A stretch of DNA of 64,000 bases from Ligilactobacillus araffinosus DSM 20653 (lineage in GTDB: Bacteria > Bacillota > Bacilli > Lactobacillales > Lactobacillaceae), in contig NZ_AYYZ01000004.1 in assembly GCF_001435375.1 (NCBI RefSeq), positions 1 to 64,000 on the forward strand, read 5' to 3'. Made by a program: the position numbers and the translations under genes. Positions 17,248-26,395 of this stretch are shown here, piece by piece. Position 1 is the stretch's first letter. Every line of letters starts with the position of its first letter. The notes under the pieces were generated by a model. That model was not told the origin of the DNA and did not search any database. It saw only the letters and a program-made list of their open reading frames with translations.

Positions 17248-19665
17248 TTAAATAAAATTCATTGGATCGCGATCGATCACGATTTGCAATCCATTTCGTT
17301 CTTCTTTTTGACTTGTTAATAATAAATTTTGAAGATAATTTTCAAGTTGCGGTTCATTTTTATATTTAATGACTAACTGATAGTAATAGCGATTATTGAT
17401 TCGCATAATTGACTGCGGGGTCGGTCCCAAAATCACGGCGTTTTGAGACAAATAATTCACGATCTCACCGCGAATTTGGAACATTTTTTGCGCCGCATCC
17501 GTTTCCTTCCGCGCACTTGCAGTAATTTGAACCGTATAGTAATACGGTGGGTATCCGCCTTGGTGTCGAACATGCATTTCCTTTGCAAAAAAATGCTCGT
17601 AATCCTGACGCCGCGCATACTGAATCGCATAATGATCCGGATTATACGTTTGAATTAAAACGTTTCCTTCTTTTTCGGCCCGGCCAGCACGTCCGCTTAC
17701 CTGAGTTAAAAGTTGAAAGGTGCGTTCACTTGCCCGAAAATCTGGCAATCCAAGTGAAGTATCGGCATTCAATACCCCCACAAGCGTTACGTTCGGAAAA
17801 TCCAGTCCTTTGGCAATCATTTGGGTACCAAGTAAAATGTCGGCATGATGCTTGCCAAATTCATCTAAGATTCGTTCATGTGCTCCTTTACGACGAGTCG
17901 TATCAACATCCATGCGTAAAATTCGGACATTTGGAAAAAGTTCAGTTAGTTCTTTTTCAACCCGCTGAGTTCCAGTTCCAAAATACCGGACGGCCTTGCT
18001 ATGACAATTCGGACAAACTTGCGGAACCGGTTCTTCATGACCACAATAGTGACACTTCAATGAATTCGTATCTTTATGATATGTTAATGAAATATCACAA
18101 TTCGGACATTTGATCACTTCGCCGCATTCGCGACACATTAAAAATGAAGAATATCCTCTCCGGTTTAACATTAAAACAACTTGTTCATTCAACGCAAGTT
18201 TTTTCTGAATCTCAGTTGCCAATTCTTGTGAAATATCAGTTGTCGGTGCATAACGGCCTGCTTGCCGCATATCAACCAATTGAACTTGCGGCAGAGCTTT
18301 CCCGTTAATTCGTTTCGTTAATCGCAACCATTGATAAACACCCTTTTGAGCGCGTGCTCGAGACTCAAGCGACGGCGTTGCGCTTCCAAGGACAACCGGA
18401 CAATGATGATATTTTCCCCGCCATTGAGCAACATCGCGCGCGTGATACCGCGGCATATCCTCCTGTTTGTAACTTGTTTCATGCTCTTCATCCATGATGA
18501 TGACGCCAAGGTTTTTGATCGGTGCAAAAATAGCTGAACGGGCGCCAACAACAACTTGGGCGTCCCCGTTTTCAATTCGGCGCCATTCATCATACCGTTC
18601 ACCGTCGGACAATGCACTGTGTAAAAGAGCAACCTGATCACCAAATCGAGCCTTAAATTGGCGAACGATCTGCGGCGTTAACGAAATTTCCGGAACAAGC
18701 ATTAAGGCTGATTTACCTTGCGCAAGCGCATGCTGAATGATTTGCAAATAAACTTCAGTTTTGCCGCTTCCCGTTACTCCTTCAAGTAAAAAGGTTGCTG
18801 CCTGAGCTTCGTTAATTGCCTGATCAACAGCATCCGTTGCATGGGCCTGTTCAGCAGTTAATTTTTTCGACGTTGACGGCTGAACCTGATCGACCTGATA
18901 CGGATTACGGTACTTTTCAATTTGATAACGCGTGATCCATCCTTTTTCGGCAGCCGTTTTTAAGTCATTTGCAGTAAAATTATTTTCCCGAGTCACATCA
19001 CTTTGAACAAATTCTTGTTCATGATTAGTAATCAAAAAATCAAGCAAACGTTTCTGTTTGACCGCATTTTTCCTTAACGTCTTCTTGACTGTCTGCAACT
19101 CTTTGACCGACATTTGGGCTTTAAATGCCCAAACGAACTTTGATTTTGCCCGATCATCAACGTGATAAACAATTTCAACTTGATTTGCCTTGCGCAATTT
19201 CTCAATTTGATTTAATTGAGTTGAAGCTAACTTCTGTGGATTAAATTCAATTTCGCTTTGCTCATTAAAAAGCGCAGCTAAAGCTGGATCTTTAATTTTC
19301 CCTGTCAGTTTAAGCGTTTTGCGGTAACTTGCCCGCATCGCATTCGGAAGCATGACTTGCAGACAGCGAATCTTAAATGCAAATGTCCGCTGTGTCAGCC
19401 AATCAGCCATCGCCATGGCTTCATCACTTAAAACCGGATTCAAATCAAGCACATCGATCACCGATTTTAATTGATGTTCACCTGAATATTCATCTGTCAA
19501 CCCCGTCACAAATCCTTGAATTTTCCGATTTCCGTTGCCGAATTCAACCACAACGCGCATCCCGACTCGCAAGAAATCCTGAAACTTTTCTGGAATTTGA
19601 TAAGTAAACGGATGGTTGGTCTGCATTGTCGGAACATCGACAATTACTTCTGCATATCGACTAAT
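17248..19665 (-). CDS. priA: Primosomal protein N' (replication restart helicase PriA), probable AUU start
   Basis: 3'-5' helicase that reloads the replisome at stalled forks. Helicase motifs GVTGSGKTEVY, DEEHE, GSATPS and the C-terminal SGRAGRAEK are present, with a zinc-binding insert of paired CxxC motifs (CRECG, CPNC, CHYCG, CPNC). The first ATG is at 19626 (MQTNHPF, 792 aa), but the 13 in-frame codons before it read SRYAEVIVDVPT, which matches the conserved PriA N-terminus. The only plausible start giving that is ATT 19665, five bases after a GAGGAAGG Shine-Dalgarno that overlaps the coaBC stop. I therefore annotate AUU (805 aa). The 5' end is an inference; the gene identity is certain. 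Confidence 0.93.
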   Translation of the reverse strand: MSRYAEVIVDVPTMQTNHPFTYQIPEKFQDFLRVGMRVVVEFGNGNRKIQGFVTGLTDEYSGEHQLKSVIDVLDLNPVLSDEAMAMADWLTQRTFAFKIRCLQVMLPNAMRASYRKTLKLTGKIKDPALAALFNEQSEIEFNPQKLASTQLNQIEKLRKANQVEIVYHVDDRAKSKFVWAFKAQMSVKELQTVKKTLRKNAVKQKRLLDFLITNHEQEFVQSDVTRENNFTANDLKTAAEKGWITRYQIEKYRNPYQVDQVQPSTSKKLTAEQAHATDAVDQAINEAQAATFLLEGVTGSGKTEVYLQIIQHALAQGKSALMLVPEISLTPQIVRQFKARFGDQVALLHSALSDGERYDEWRRIENGDAQVVVGARSAIFAPIKNLGVIIMDEEHETSYKQEDMPRYHARDVAQWRGKYHHCPVVLGSATPSLESRARAQKGVYQWLRLTKRINGKALPQVQLVDMRQAGRYAPTTDISQELATEIQKKLALNEQVVLMLNRRGYSSFLMCRECGEVIKCPNCDISLTYHKDTNSLKCHYCGHEEPVPQVCPNCHSKAVRYFGTGTQRVEKELTELFPNVRILRMDVDTTRRKGAHERILDEFGKHHADILLGTQMIAKGLDFPNVTLVGVLNADTSLGLPDFRASERTFQLLTQVSGRAGRAEKEGNVLIQTYNPDHYAIQYARRQDYEHFFAKEMHVRHQGGYPPYYYTVQITASARKETDAAQKMFQIRGEIVNYLSQNAVILGPTPQSIMRINNRYYYQLVIKYKNEPQLENYLQNLLLTSQKEERNGLQIVIDRDPMNFI

Positions 19666-19666
19666 T

Positions 19667-20878
19667 TTAACCTTCCTCTTTTCTGATTAATTTCTGAATT
19701 TCATTTAATATTTTTTGAGCAAAAACTTTTTTTGAAGCTTTTGCAACTTTAATTGGTTCCCGATGCGGCTGCAAAATATAGCCTGCATTCTGATCACTTC
19801 CAAATCCAATATCATTGCGTGAAACATCATTGGCAACGATCATTTCAACCTTTTTATCTTCCAGTTCGGTCGTTGCATTTTGAAGCAAATGATCCGTTTC
19901 AGCAGCAAATCCAACTAAAATTTGCCGATGCTTTTGATTACCTAACATCCGCAATAGATTTGGATTTCGTTTCAGTGTCAACTGAACTTGCTGATTAGCA
20001 TCTGCTTTAATTTTTTGATCATCCGACTGTTCAACATGATAGTCCGAAACCGCTGCTGCCATGATCAAGACATCATTTTGCGGAAATTCTTCCATTAATT
20101 TGGTTTGCAATTCCGCAAACGTTTGAATCCGGATTACCTTGATGTTCGTGGGTAAGTCAACCGTGACCATTCCGGCAATCAACGTTACATCTGCTCCTTG
20201 AAGGGCTGCATTTTCAGCAAGCGCGATTCCCATTTTGCCGCTTGAACGGTTTCCAATAAATCGTACCGGATCAATTGGCTCTTGGGTTCCACCGGCAGTT
20301 ACCAGTACTTTGATTCCCCGAAACGGTTGATCGTTCATTTGATTTCCAATCCAGTCAAGGACCTGTTGTGGCTCTGGCATTCGCCCTTTTCCAGCATATC
20401 CTTCTGCTAAAAAGCCGGTCGCTGGTTCCATTACATGAATTCCATCGATTTTTAACTGATGAACGTTTCGTTGAACAGCAGGGTTATCCCACATTTCATC
20501 ATTCATTGCCGGAACAATGAATTTATTCTTCGCCGTTGCAGTCAGCGCCGATGAGACTAGATCATCAGCAATTCCATTGGCCATTTTACCAATGATATCT
20601 GCCGTAGCCGGAATGACAATCGAAAGGTCTGCCCACCGCGCAATTTCAATATGTGGAATAAATTCACCGCGTTGCTCAGCGTTATTAAAATTTGTTAATA
20701 CTGGATTCTTCGACACCGTCGCCATTGTCAACGGTGAAATGAAATTCGTTGCTGCCGTCGTCATTGCTACGCGGACTTCAGCTTTTGCCTTGATCAAAAG
20801 CCGGACAAAACTTGCAACCTTATAACTTGCAATCCCTCCGGTCACATAAACCGCAATTTTCTTACCTTCCAATGCCAT
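19667..20878 (-). CDS. coaBC: Bifunctional CoaBC: phosphopantothenoylcysteine synthetase/decarboxylase
   Basis: Two consecutive steps of CoA synthesis: ligation of cysteine to phosphopantothenate (CoaB, C-terminal) and FMN-dependent decarboxylation (CoaC, N-terminal). The 403-aa protein has the flavoprotein domain (1-180) with catalytic HIEIARWAD, the PAMNDEMWDNP clamp and GYAGKGRMPEP. CoaB begins near residue 188 with VLVTAGGTQEPIDPVRFI and RSSGKMG. The fused form supports a Firmicutes other than streptococci/enterococci with split genes. It follows rpoZ across a terminator. Confidence 0.96.
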   Translation of the reverse strand: MALEGKKIAVYVTGGIASYKVASFVRLLIKAKAEVRVAMTTAATNFISPLTMATVSKNPVLTNFNNAEQRGEFIPHIEIARWADLSIVIPATADIIGKMANGIADDLVSSALTATAKNKFIVPAMNDEMWDNPAVQRNVHQLKIDGIHVMEPATGFLAEGYAGKGRMPEPQQVLDWIGNQMNDQPFRGIKVLVTAGGTQEPIDPVRFIGNRSSGKMGIALAENAALQGADVTLIAGMVTVDLPTNIKVIRIQTFAELQTKLMEEFPQNDVLIMAAAVSDYHVEQSDDQKIKADANQQVQLTLKRNPNLLRMLGNQKHRQILVGFAAETDHLLQNATTELEDKKVEMIVANDVSRNDIGFGSDQNAGYILQPHREPIKVAKASKKVFAQKILNEIQKLIRKEEG

Positions 20879-20905
20879 TTCTTCACCCCATCATTCATTA
20901 ATACA

Positions 20906-20938
20906 AGAAAAGAGGTCGGACACCATGTCACAACCTCC
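20906..20938 (-). terminator. Terminator after rpoZ
   Basis: On the minus strand GAGGTTGTGACA pairs with TGTCCGACCTC (one bulge, one G-U pair that forms only in this orientation), followed by TTTTCTT. It ends the gmk-rpoZ transcript and belongs to the GAGGYTGTGAC family. Confidence 0.8.
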
Positions 20939-20962
20939 CATCATATTAATTTAAATTAAAAA

Positions 20963-21169
20963 TTAGTTTTCGCCTTTAATTGTCAACTTGCCAGCTTCAA
21001 CTTCTTCCAAAGCCTTACCAACATTTTTATCTGACTTATATTCGTCTTCATTTAACAATGGTAATGCGCCAGCATCTAATTCATGAGCACGTTTAGCTGC
21101 TAACATTACTAATGAATAACGTGAGTTAACATGTTCTAAAAGTTTATCGACAGATGGATATAAAATCAT
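20963..21169 (-). CDS. rpoZ: RNA polymerase omega subunit
   Basis: The 68-aa omega subunit assists folding and assembly of beta'. It starts [21 protein letters not shown] and contains the conserved AAKRAHEL segment. It lies 14 bp after gmk, the standard gmk-rpoZ pair, and is followed by a terminator before coaBC. Confidence 0.96.
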   Translation of the reverse strand: MILYPSVDKLLEHVNSRYSLVMLAAKRAHELDAGALPLLNEDEYKSDKNVGKALEEVEAGKLTIKGEN

Positions 21170-21183
21170 TTGACAGCATCTCC

Positions 21184-21807
21184 TTATTGTTGATCATCTA
21201 AGCCAAGTTGCTTCTTGTAATCAGGTAAGAACCGCTTTACACGCCAACGCTCAGCCCGAATGATCGTTTGAATCTTTTCTGCAGCCTTCGGGACTTCATC
21301 ATTCACAACTGCATAATCATAATTCTGCATCATTTCAATTTCACCGACAGCCTTTTCCATTCGCTTGTCAATTGTTGCTAAATCATCCGTTCCCCGATTA
21401 ATGATCCGTTGACGTAATTCCATTAAATCTGGTGGTGTTAAGAAAATAAACAACCCATCCGGAACCTTTTCCCGAACTTGCATTGCACCCTTAACTTCAA
21501 TTTCAAGGAAAACATCCTTACCTTGATCTAACATTTCATTAACATATTTTAAAGGTGTTCCGTAATAGTTGTCAACATATTTAGCGTATTCCAACATTCC
21601 GCCATTTTCAATTTCCTTTTCAAATTCTTCCTTTGAAACAAAGAAATAATCTTTTCCATCAACTTCTCCGGGACGCTTCTTCCGGGTCGTCATTGAAACT
21701 GAATAGTGAAAAGTATTATCCTCACGTGAAAAGATTTCCTTCCGTACAGTTCCCTTTCCAACTCCTGATGGTCCTGAAAGAACAATTAACATTCCGCGTT
21801 TTGGCAT
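21184..21807 (-). CDS. gmk: Guanylate kinase
   Basis: Converts GMP to GDP with ATP. The 207-aa protein has the P-loop [11 protein letters not shown] (10-20), the GMP-binding [22 protein letters not shown] region and a LID with Arg-rich INRGTDD. ATG 21807 follows GAGGAG. Behind its own sigma-A promoter, it is co-transcribed with rpoZ. Confidence 0.98.
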   Translation of the reverse strand: MPKRGMLIVLSGPSGVGKGTVRKEIFSREDNTFHYSVSMTTRKKRPGEVDGKDYFFVSKEEFEKEIENGGMLEYAKYVDNYYGTPLKYVNEMLDQGKDVFLEIEVKGAMQVREKVPDGLFIFLTPPDLMELRQRIINRGTDDLATIDKRMEKAVGEIEMMQNYDYAVVNDEVPKAAEKIQTIIRAERWRVKRFLPDYKKQLGLDDQQ

Positions 21808-21840
21808 TTTGAATCTCCTCTAGAAACAATTTTAATAACT

Positions 21841-21869
21841 ATTATCCCCTTTAAACGCCTATTTTTCAA
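21841..21869 (-). promoter_or_regulatory. Sigma-A promoter of gmk-rpoZ
   Basis: Minus strand TTGAAA (21869-21864), 17-base spacer, GATAAT (21846-21841), about 34 bp before the gmk ATG. Confidence 0.75.
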
Positions 21870-21955
21870 GTGATTTCCAAAGGTTTTCAAATTTCTAATG
21901 AAGATTTCATTTATTGCTGATCAATGAATTTGAAATACAATCATCTGAAGATAAC

Positions 21956-21985
21956 AAAAAGACTGTGACATCCGTCACAGTCTTT
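21956..21985 (-). terminator. Terminator after glnA
   Basis: AAAGACTGTGAC and its perfect complement flank a short loop, with a T5 run on the minus strand after the hairpin. It ends glnRA and protects the gmk promoter. Member of the CTGTGAC hairpin family. Confidence 0.9.
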
Positions 21986-22004
21986 AATTACTTTCAAATC
22001 AGTT

Positions 22005-23348
22005 TTAGTATAATTCAAGGTACTGATCGCGTTCCCATTGTGAAACGTCTTGCCGGTATGAATCCCACTCAAGGGTCTTGGCTTCAACGAAATTGTTAAA
22101 GAGGTGTTTACCCAGGGCTCCTTGAATTACTTCATCATTTTTCAATTCTTTCAGGGCATTGTGTAATGTTGATGGCAAATCTTTAATACCATTTTCACGC
22201 CGTTCTTCTTCATCCATTGCGTAAATGTTGCGGTCAACTGATGCAGCAGGCTCAATCTTATTCCGTAATCCGTCAAGACCCGCTTCTAAGATTGCAGCAA
22301 TCGCCATGTATGGGTTAGCTGAAGGATCAACTGACCGTAATTCAAACCGCGTTCCCTGTTCACGTGCCATTGGAACCCGAATTAATGGTGAACGGTTACG
22401 ACCAGACCATGCAACGTAAACTGGTGCTTCAAATCCCGGAACCAATCGTTTGTATGAGTTAACTGTTGGATTAGTAATCGCCGTGAAACTCCGGGCGTGT
22501 TTCAATAATCCGCCTAAGAAGTAATATGCCTTTTGGGATAACTTTTGATCACCGTTTTCATCGTAGAAGACATTACCATTCTTATCGAAAAGTGACATAT
22601 TAATGTGCATTCCAGAACCGTTAACTTGAGCTAATGGTTTTGGCATGAATGTTGCATGCAAACCGTGTTTCCGGGCAACGGTCTTAACAACTAACTTAAA
22701 GGTTTGAATATTGTCACAAGCATGCAAAGCATCTTCATACTTAAAGTCAACTTCATGTTGTCCCGGAGCAACTTCGTGGTGAGATGCTTCAACGTCAAAA
22801 CCCATGCGTTCAAGTTCAAGGACGATTTCGCGCCGGCAATTTTCACCCATATCAACCGGAGCGAAGTCAAAGTAACTACCGTTATCATTTAAATGCATTG
22901 TTGGCTTGCCAGTTTCAGGATCAAGCTTAAAAAGAAAGAATTCAGGTTCCGGACCGATATTAAAGTCGGTAAACCCTTCTGCTTTCATTTCATCTAAAAC
23001 GCGCATTAAATTATTCCGCGGATCGCCCATGAATGGTTTGCGATCAGCTGTGTATACTTCACAAATGATCCGGGCAACCTTTCCGTGTTCGCTTCCCCAT
23101 GGAAAAATCATCCAAGTCGATAAATCTGGATATAACCACATATCACTTTCTTCAATCCGGACAAAACCGTCAATTGAAGAACCATCAAACATTAATTTAT
23201 TATCAAGCAATTTATCTAATTGACTAATTGGAACCTCAACGTTTTTAATTGTTCCGTAAAGATCAGTAAACATTAACCGTAAAAATTGAACATTTTCTTC
23301 TTTAGCCATCCGCCGAATATCGGCTTTAGTATAATCATGCTTAACCAT
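22005..23348 (-). CDS. glnA: Glutamine synthetase, GSI-alpha type
   Basis: ATP-dependent formation of glutamine from glutamate and ammonia. The 447-aa product has GPEPEFFLF (Mg site, about 130), the [15 protein letters not shown] box (about 185), the [15 protein letters not shown] region and NRSPLIRVP (about 315). Its length fits the short GSI-alpha subtype, feedback regulated by glutamine and lacking the adenylylation loop. It is 30 bp behind glnR in the classical glnRA operon; in Bacillus feedback-inhibited GlnA activates GlnR, and the operator here supports the same circuit. Confidence 0.98.
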   Translation of the reverse strand: MVKHDYTKADIRRMAKEENVQFLRLMFTDLYGTIKNVEVPISQLDKLLDNKLMFDGSSIDGFVRIEESDMWLYPDLSTWMIFPWGSEHGKVARIICEVYTADRKPFMGDPRNNLMRVLDEMKAEGFTDFNIGPEPEFFLFKLDPETGKPTMHLNDNGSYFDFAPVDMGENCRREIVLELERMGFDVEASHHEVAPGQHEVDFKYEDALHACDNIQTFKLVVKTVARKHGLHATFMPKPLAQVNGSGMHINMSLFDKNGNVFYDENGDQKLSQKAYYFLGGLLKHARSFTAITNPTVNSYKRLVPGFEAPVYVAWSGRNRSPLIRVPMAREQGTRFELRSVDPSANPYMAIAAILEAGLDGLRNKIEPAASVDRNIYAMDEEERRENGIKDLPSTLHNALKELKNDEVIQGALGKHLFNNFVEAKTLEWDSYRQDVSQWERDQYLELY

Positions 23349-23378
23349 TATTAATAGGCTCCTTTTAAAATTTATAAA

Positions 23379-23768
23379 TTAGAGCGGTCGATTGTTACGA
23401 ATCGAAGGTTTGCTATGCCGGTTAAGTCCACTAGCATTGACAAAGTCATTGCGCAAAATTTTCCGAACGGCATCATCAGATAACGATTGTGCCATCTTTT
23501 CACGACGTCGTTCTTCTTCGGCTGCCTTCTGAGCATAAATCTTTTTAATCGAAGCCATATTATACCCATCCGCAAGATAGTCTTTAATTTCAAGCAATTT
23601 ATCAATATCGTTTAATGAATACATCCGCCGGTTTCCTTCATTTCGTTCAGGAATCACCAGTTCCTGTTCTTCATAATAACGAATTTGCCGGGCACTTAAG
23701 TCCGTAAGCTTCATTACCGTTCCAATTGGTAAAACGGCAAGGGAGCGACGTAGTTCCTTTTCTTTCAT
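23379..23768 (-). CDS. glnR: MerR-family repressor of nitrogen metabolism GlnR
   Basis: Represses glnRA and other nitrogen genes under glutamine excess. The 129-aa protein has an N-terminal MerR winged-helix domain (TVMKLTDLSARQIRYYEEQELVIP, about 19-42, then NRRMYSLNDIDKLLEIKDYLADG) and a short C-terminal tail enriched in Arg and Asn, which in Bacillus GlnR mediates autoinhibition and GS binding. It lies between ynbB and glnA, behind a matching GlnR box. Confidence 0.97.
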   Translation of the reverse strand: MKEKELRRSLAVLPIGTVMKLTDLSARQIRYYEEQELVIPERNEGNRRMYSLNDIDKLLEIKDYLADGYNMASIKKIYAQKAAEEERRREKMAQSLSDDAVRKILRNDFVNASGLNRHSKPSIRNNRPL

Positions 23769-23792
23769 AACAACCCTCCTCTCATTGGTTCA

Positions 23793-23821
23793 ATCATATC
23801 AATCTCGAAACTGTCTGTCAA
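23793..23821 (-). promoter_or_regulatory. Sigma-A promoter of glnRA
   Basis: Minus strand TTGACA (23821-23816), 17-base spacer, TATGAT (23798-23793); transcription should begin about 20 bp before the glnR ATG. Confidence 0.88.
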
Positions 23822-23827
23822 CGACTT

Positions 23828-23845
23828 ATGTCACATTTTATAACA
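23828..23845 (-). promoter_or_regulatory. GlnR operator
   Basis: TGTTA-N7-TGACAT matches the published GlnR/TnrA consensus TGTNA-N7-TNACAT at every defined position. It lies six bases upstream of the -35 hexamer, the same location as in Bacillus glnRA, and directly follows the ynbB stop codon (23848). Confidence 0.88.
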
Positions 23846-23847
23846 TC

Positions 23848-25110
23848 TCACTTTTTATAGTACGTTTCGTTTACCGCATTTGTAATCGCAACCTTGACAT
23901 GCGCGTATGAAAGCCCACCTTGGATATACAACGCATACGGTTCCCGCAGCGGACCATCACTTGATAATTCAATCGTTGAGCCTTCAACAAAACTTCCAGA
24001 TGCCATAATAATTTCGTCTTCGTAATTATCCATTTCACTTGGAATTGGATCAACAAATGCATTTAACGGTGAATTATGCTGAATACTTGCACAGAATTTG
24101 ATCATTGCTTCCCGTTCATGGAAAATGACCGTCTGAACAAGATCAGTCCGCGGAGCATTCCATTTTGGCGATACTTCTGCTCCCATCTTTTCAAGTAATG
24201 CCGCGGTAAAAATCGCTCCTTTAACCGCTTCTCCTGTTGTATGTGGAGCAAGGAAAAAACCACGGTAAAAATCTCGTTGATACCCATACGTTGCGCCTTC
24301 ACCCTTTCCCGGGCCTGGGGCAAATAATCTTGATGATGCCCGCATGATCAAATCGTGCCGGCCAACTAAAAAGGCTCCTGATTTAGCAACCCCCGCACCA
24401 GCGTTTTTGTACATTGACCCGGCCATTAAATCCGCACCGTAAAACGTTGGTTCGTCCTTTTCGGTGAATTCACCATAACAATTATCGATAAAGATAATTG
24501 CTTTCGGAGCGATTTGCTTAACAAACTCAATCATCTTTTTAATTTCTGCAACCGTGAAACTATCCCGGGTCGCATATCCGCGTGAGCGTTGAATTGCAAT
24601 GACCTTAATTGATTTGTCCTGATTTAACTTTTTCCCCACTGCATCGTAATCAATTTTGCCGTCTTTAAGCGGGGTATATGCAAACTTGATACCATATTCT
24701 TTCATTGATCCCGGATTGTCGCCAACAATTCCAATTACCTGTTGAATCGTATCATATGGCATTCCCGTCATATAATATAAGGTATCACCCGGCATTAACG
24801 ATGCAAATAATGCCGTCGAAATTGCATGTGTTCCGGAAACCATTTGCGGCCGCACAAGCGCATCATCACATTTAAAATAATCGGCAAAAATATCTTCTAG
24901 CTTATCACGGCCAATATCATCATACCCATATCCCGTTGAACCAACAAGATCTTCTTCAGCAACATGATACTTGCGGTATAAATCCAAAATCCGTTGTTGA
25001 TTATACAAAACCATTTCATCAACTGCCGCCAATTGTGGGGCAATCATTCGATCAACTTCAGCAACCTTTTGCTGTAAATCCTGAGGAAATTTTTCAATCC
25101 ATTTTTCCAT
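23848..25110 (-). CDS. PLP-dependent YnbB-family protein (methionine gamma-lyase/cystathionine lyase-like; often labelled aluminium resistance protein)
   Basis: A 420-aa fold-type-I PLP enzyme homologue. Visible features: GSTGYGYDDIGRDKL near residue 57, the FIDNCYGEF block (PLP-binding Asp) near 210 and the Schiff-base lysine in GSMYKNAGAG near 238. The true substrate is unknown; the aluminium label comes from an old plant-library screen and should not be taken as function. The gene lies between miaA and glnR, as ynbB does in Bacillus, and overlaps miaA by 17 bp, so it is read with miaA and stops just before the GlnR operator. Confidence 0.85.
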   Translation of the reverse strand: MEKWIEKFPQDLQQKVAEVDRMIAPQLAAVDEMVLYNQQRILDLYRKYHVAEEDLVGSTGYGYDDIGRDKLEDIFADYFKCDDALVRPQMVSGTHAISTALFASLMPGDTLYYMTGMPYDTIQQVIGIVGDNPGSMKEYGIKFAYTPLKDGKIDYDAVGKKLNQDKSIKVIAIQRSRGYATRDSFTVAEIKKMIEFVKQIAPKAIIFIDNCYGEFTEKDEPTFYGADLMAGSMYKNAGAGVAKSGAFLVGRHDLIMRASSRLFAPGPGKGEGATYGYQRDFYRGFFLAPHTTGEAVKGAIFTAALLEKMGAEVSPKWNAPRTDLVQTVIFHEREAMIKFCASIQHNSPLNAFVDPIPSEMDNYEDEIIMASGSFVEGSTIELSSDGPLREPYALYIQGGLSYAHVKVAITNAVNETYYKK

Positions 25111-26041
25111 TATTTTTCTCCTTTAACCATTTTTCAACTAATTCAATAATTCGCGGATAATCCGTGTCAAAGTTTTGAATAAGATCAAACCAGTGAACAT
25201 CCATTTTATTTCGAAACCACGTTAATTGTCTTTTAGCATAATGCCGCGAATTTTGTTTGACCTTCGCAATACATTCTTCAAGGGAAGCCTGATGTTCAAA
25301 ATACGGATAAAATTCTTTGTAGCCAATTCCCTTTCCAGCCGGTAACTTGCTACCGCCATTTTCATACAGGTATCGGGCTTCATCAAGTACCCCCTCTTTG
25401 ACCATCAAGTCAACACGGTCATTGATTCGTTCATATAATACTGCGCGTTCTGTATTTAAACCAATAACCAAAAAGTCATAGCTATTATTCGGATGATCGC
25501 TTTGAACGGAAAATTTCTTGCCGGTTTTTTCAAAAACTTCTAATGCCCGAATTACTCGTCGTTCGTTGGTGAATGGAATTTTAGCGGCTGCAACCGGATC
25601 AATTTGATCAAGCCGATCCCACAAGGCTTTCTGCCCATTTTCTTCGGCATACTGATGCAACTGATTTCGCAGATGATCATCTTGATATTGATCATTTCCA
25701 AAATGAAAGTCATCCACAAGCGATTGCAAATAAAAACCCGTCCCGCCAACAAGCATTGGCAATGCATCTTGAGCTGTAATTTTTGAAATTGCCTTTCTAG
25801 TACGAGCAATAAAATCAGCAACTGAAAAACGCTGGTCGATTGGAATCTCATCCAATAAATAATGCGAGATCCCCTGCATTTCTTCATTAGTGACCTTTGC
25901 CGTTCCAATATCTAACTTTTGATAAACCTGCATCGAATCGCCCGATACGACCTGACCGTTAAACTTTTGAGCCAGCTTAATTGATAACGTTGTTTTCCCC
26001 ACTGCCGTGGGACCAACGATCATTAAAACCTTTTGCGCCAC
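25094..26041 (-). CDS. miaA: tRNA dimethylallyltransferase (GTG start)
   Basis: Adds a dimethylallyl group to A37 of tRNAs reading UNN codons. The 315-aa product has P-loop IVGPTAVGKTTLS, SGDSMQVY (about 37) and the DEIPIDQRFSV region. An ORF extends back to ATG 26083, but AAGGAG lies seven bases before GTG 26041, the homologous start (MAQKVLMIVG). A promoter -10 sits at 26079-26074, so the longer form could not be transcribed from it. It overlaps ynbB by 17 bp. Confidence 0.96.
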   Translation of the reverse strand: MAQKVLMIVGPTAVGKTTLSIKLAQKFNGQVVSGDSMQVYQKLDIGTAKVTNEEMQGISHYLLDEIPIDQRFSVADFIARTRKAISKITAQDALPMLVGGTGFYLQSLVDDFHFGNDQYQDDHLRNQLHQYAEENGQKALWDRLDQIDPVAAAKIPFTNERRVIRALEVFEKTGKKFSVQSDHPNNSYDFLVIGLNTERAVLYERINDRVDLMVKEGVLDEARYLYENGGSKLPAGKGIGYKEFYPYFEHQASLEECIAKVKQNSRHYAKRQLTWFRNKMDVHWFDLIQNFDTDYPRIIELVEKWLKEKNNGKMD

Positions 26042-26073
26042 TTTTCCGCTCCTTTCCACTTGCTTCTCTTGTA

Positions 26074-26082
26074 ATTGTATCA
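26074..26082 (-). promoter_or_regulatory. Extended -10 promoter of miaA-ynbB
   Basis: Minus strand TGATACAAT (TGN followed by a TACAAT -10) about 33 bp before GTG 26041; the -35 (CTGTTA) is weak, as expected for an extended -10 promoter. Confidence 0.55.
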
Positions 26083-26118
26083 TTCAAGTTAAATTTTAAC
26101 AGTTTTGTCTAGCATTTT

Positions 26119-26146
26119 TTGACGATTTAATTCATAATGATAATAT
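26119..26146 (+). promoter_or_regulatory. Promoter of the DUF3042 gene
   Basis: TTGACG (26119-26124), 16-base spacer, TAATAT (26141-26146), 24 bp before the ATG and just ahead of the GAGGAGGAG Shine-Dalgarno. Confidence 0.6.
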
Positions 26147-26170
26147 ACCAGTAATTGAGGAGGAGTTTCC

Positions 26171-26347
26171 ATGAAATCATTTGGTAAGGGATTCTTTACC
26201 GGAATCGTAACAACCGTTGGCGTTGTTGCCGGTGCCGTTTATGCATTTAAGAAAACAGTTGTTGAACCAATGGAAGAACGTGAAGCAATCTTAGAAGAAC
26301 ACCGTCGCCGTGCTCTTCGGAAGAGTCGTTCAGCTCACCAACGTTAG
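26171..26347 (+). CDS. DUF3042 family small membrane protein
   Basis: A 58-aa product beginning MKSFGKGFFTGIVTTVGVVAGAVYAF, a single hydrophobic helix (about 8-26), then KKTVVEPMEERE and a highly charged Arg-rich tail. This matches the lactobacillar DUF3042 family; function is unknown. It has its own promoter, a strong Shine-Dalgarno (GAGGAGGAG) and a terminator, on the plus strand between divergent miaA and the convergent rhodanese gene, so it is a free-standing unit. Topology is probably N-terminus anchored with the charged tail cytoplasmic. Confidence 0.88.
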   Translation: MKSFGKGFFTGIVTTVGVVAGAVYAFKKTVVEPMEEREAILEEHRRRALRKSRSAHQR

Positions 26348-26357
26348 TTAAAGTAAT

Positions 26358-26390
26358 AAAAAGGCTGGGATTTTGATCCCAGCCTTTTTT
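26358..26390. terminator. Bidirectional terminator, DUF3042/rhodanese
   Basis: AAAAAGGCTGGGAT pairs with ATCCCAGCCTTTTTT around a 4-base loop; A and T runs on both flanks allow use by both convergent genes. Confidence 0.93.
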
Positions 26391-26395
26391 ATTAC

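Noticed and set aside
17547-18113. Plus-strand ORF of 188 aa opposite priA
   Set aside because: Antisense of the PriA zinc and helicase region, whose motifs are intact on the other strand.
23848-25110. Aluminium-resistance function for the YnbB-family gene
   Set aside because: The label is historical; motifs show a PLP enzyme of the cystathionine/methionine lyase type and nothing about metals.
26042-26083. Longer miaA frame
   Set aside because: Overlaps the promoter -10; GTG 26041 has the proper Shine-Dalgarno and family N-terminus.
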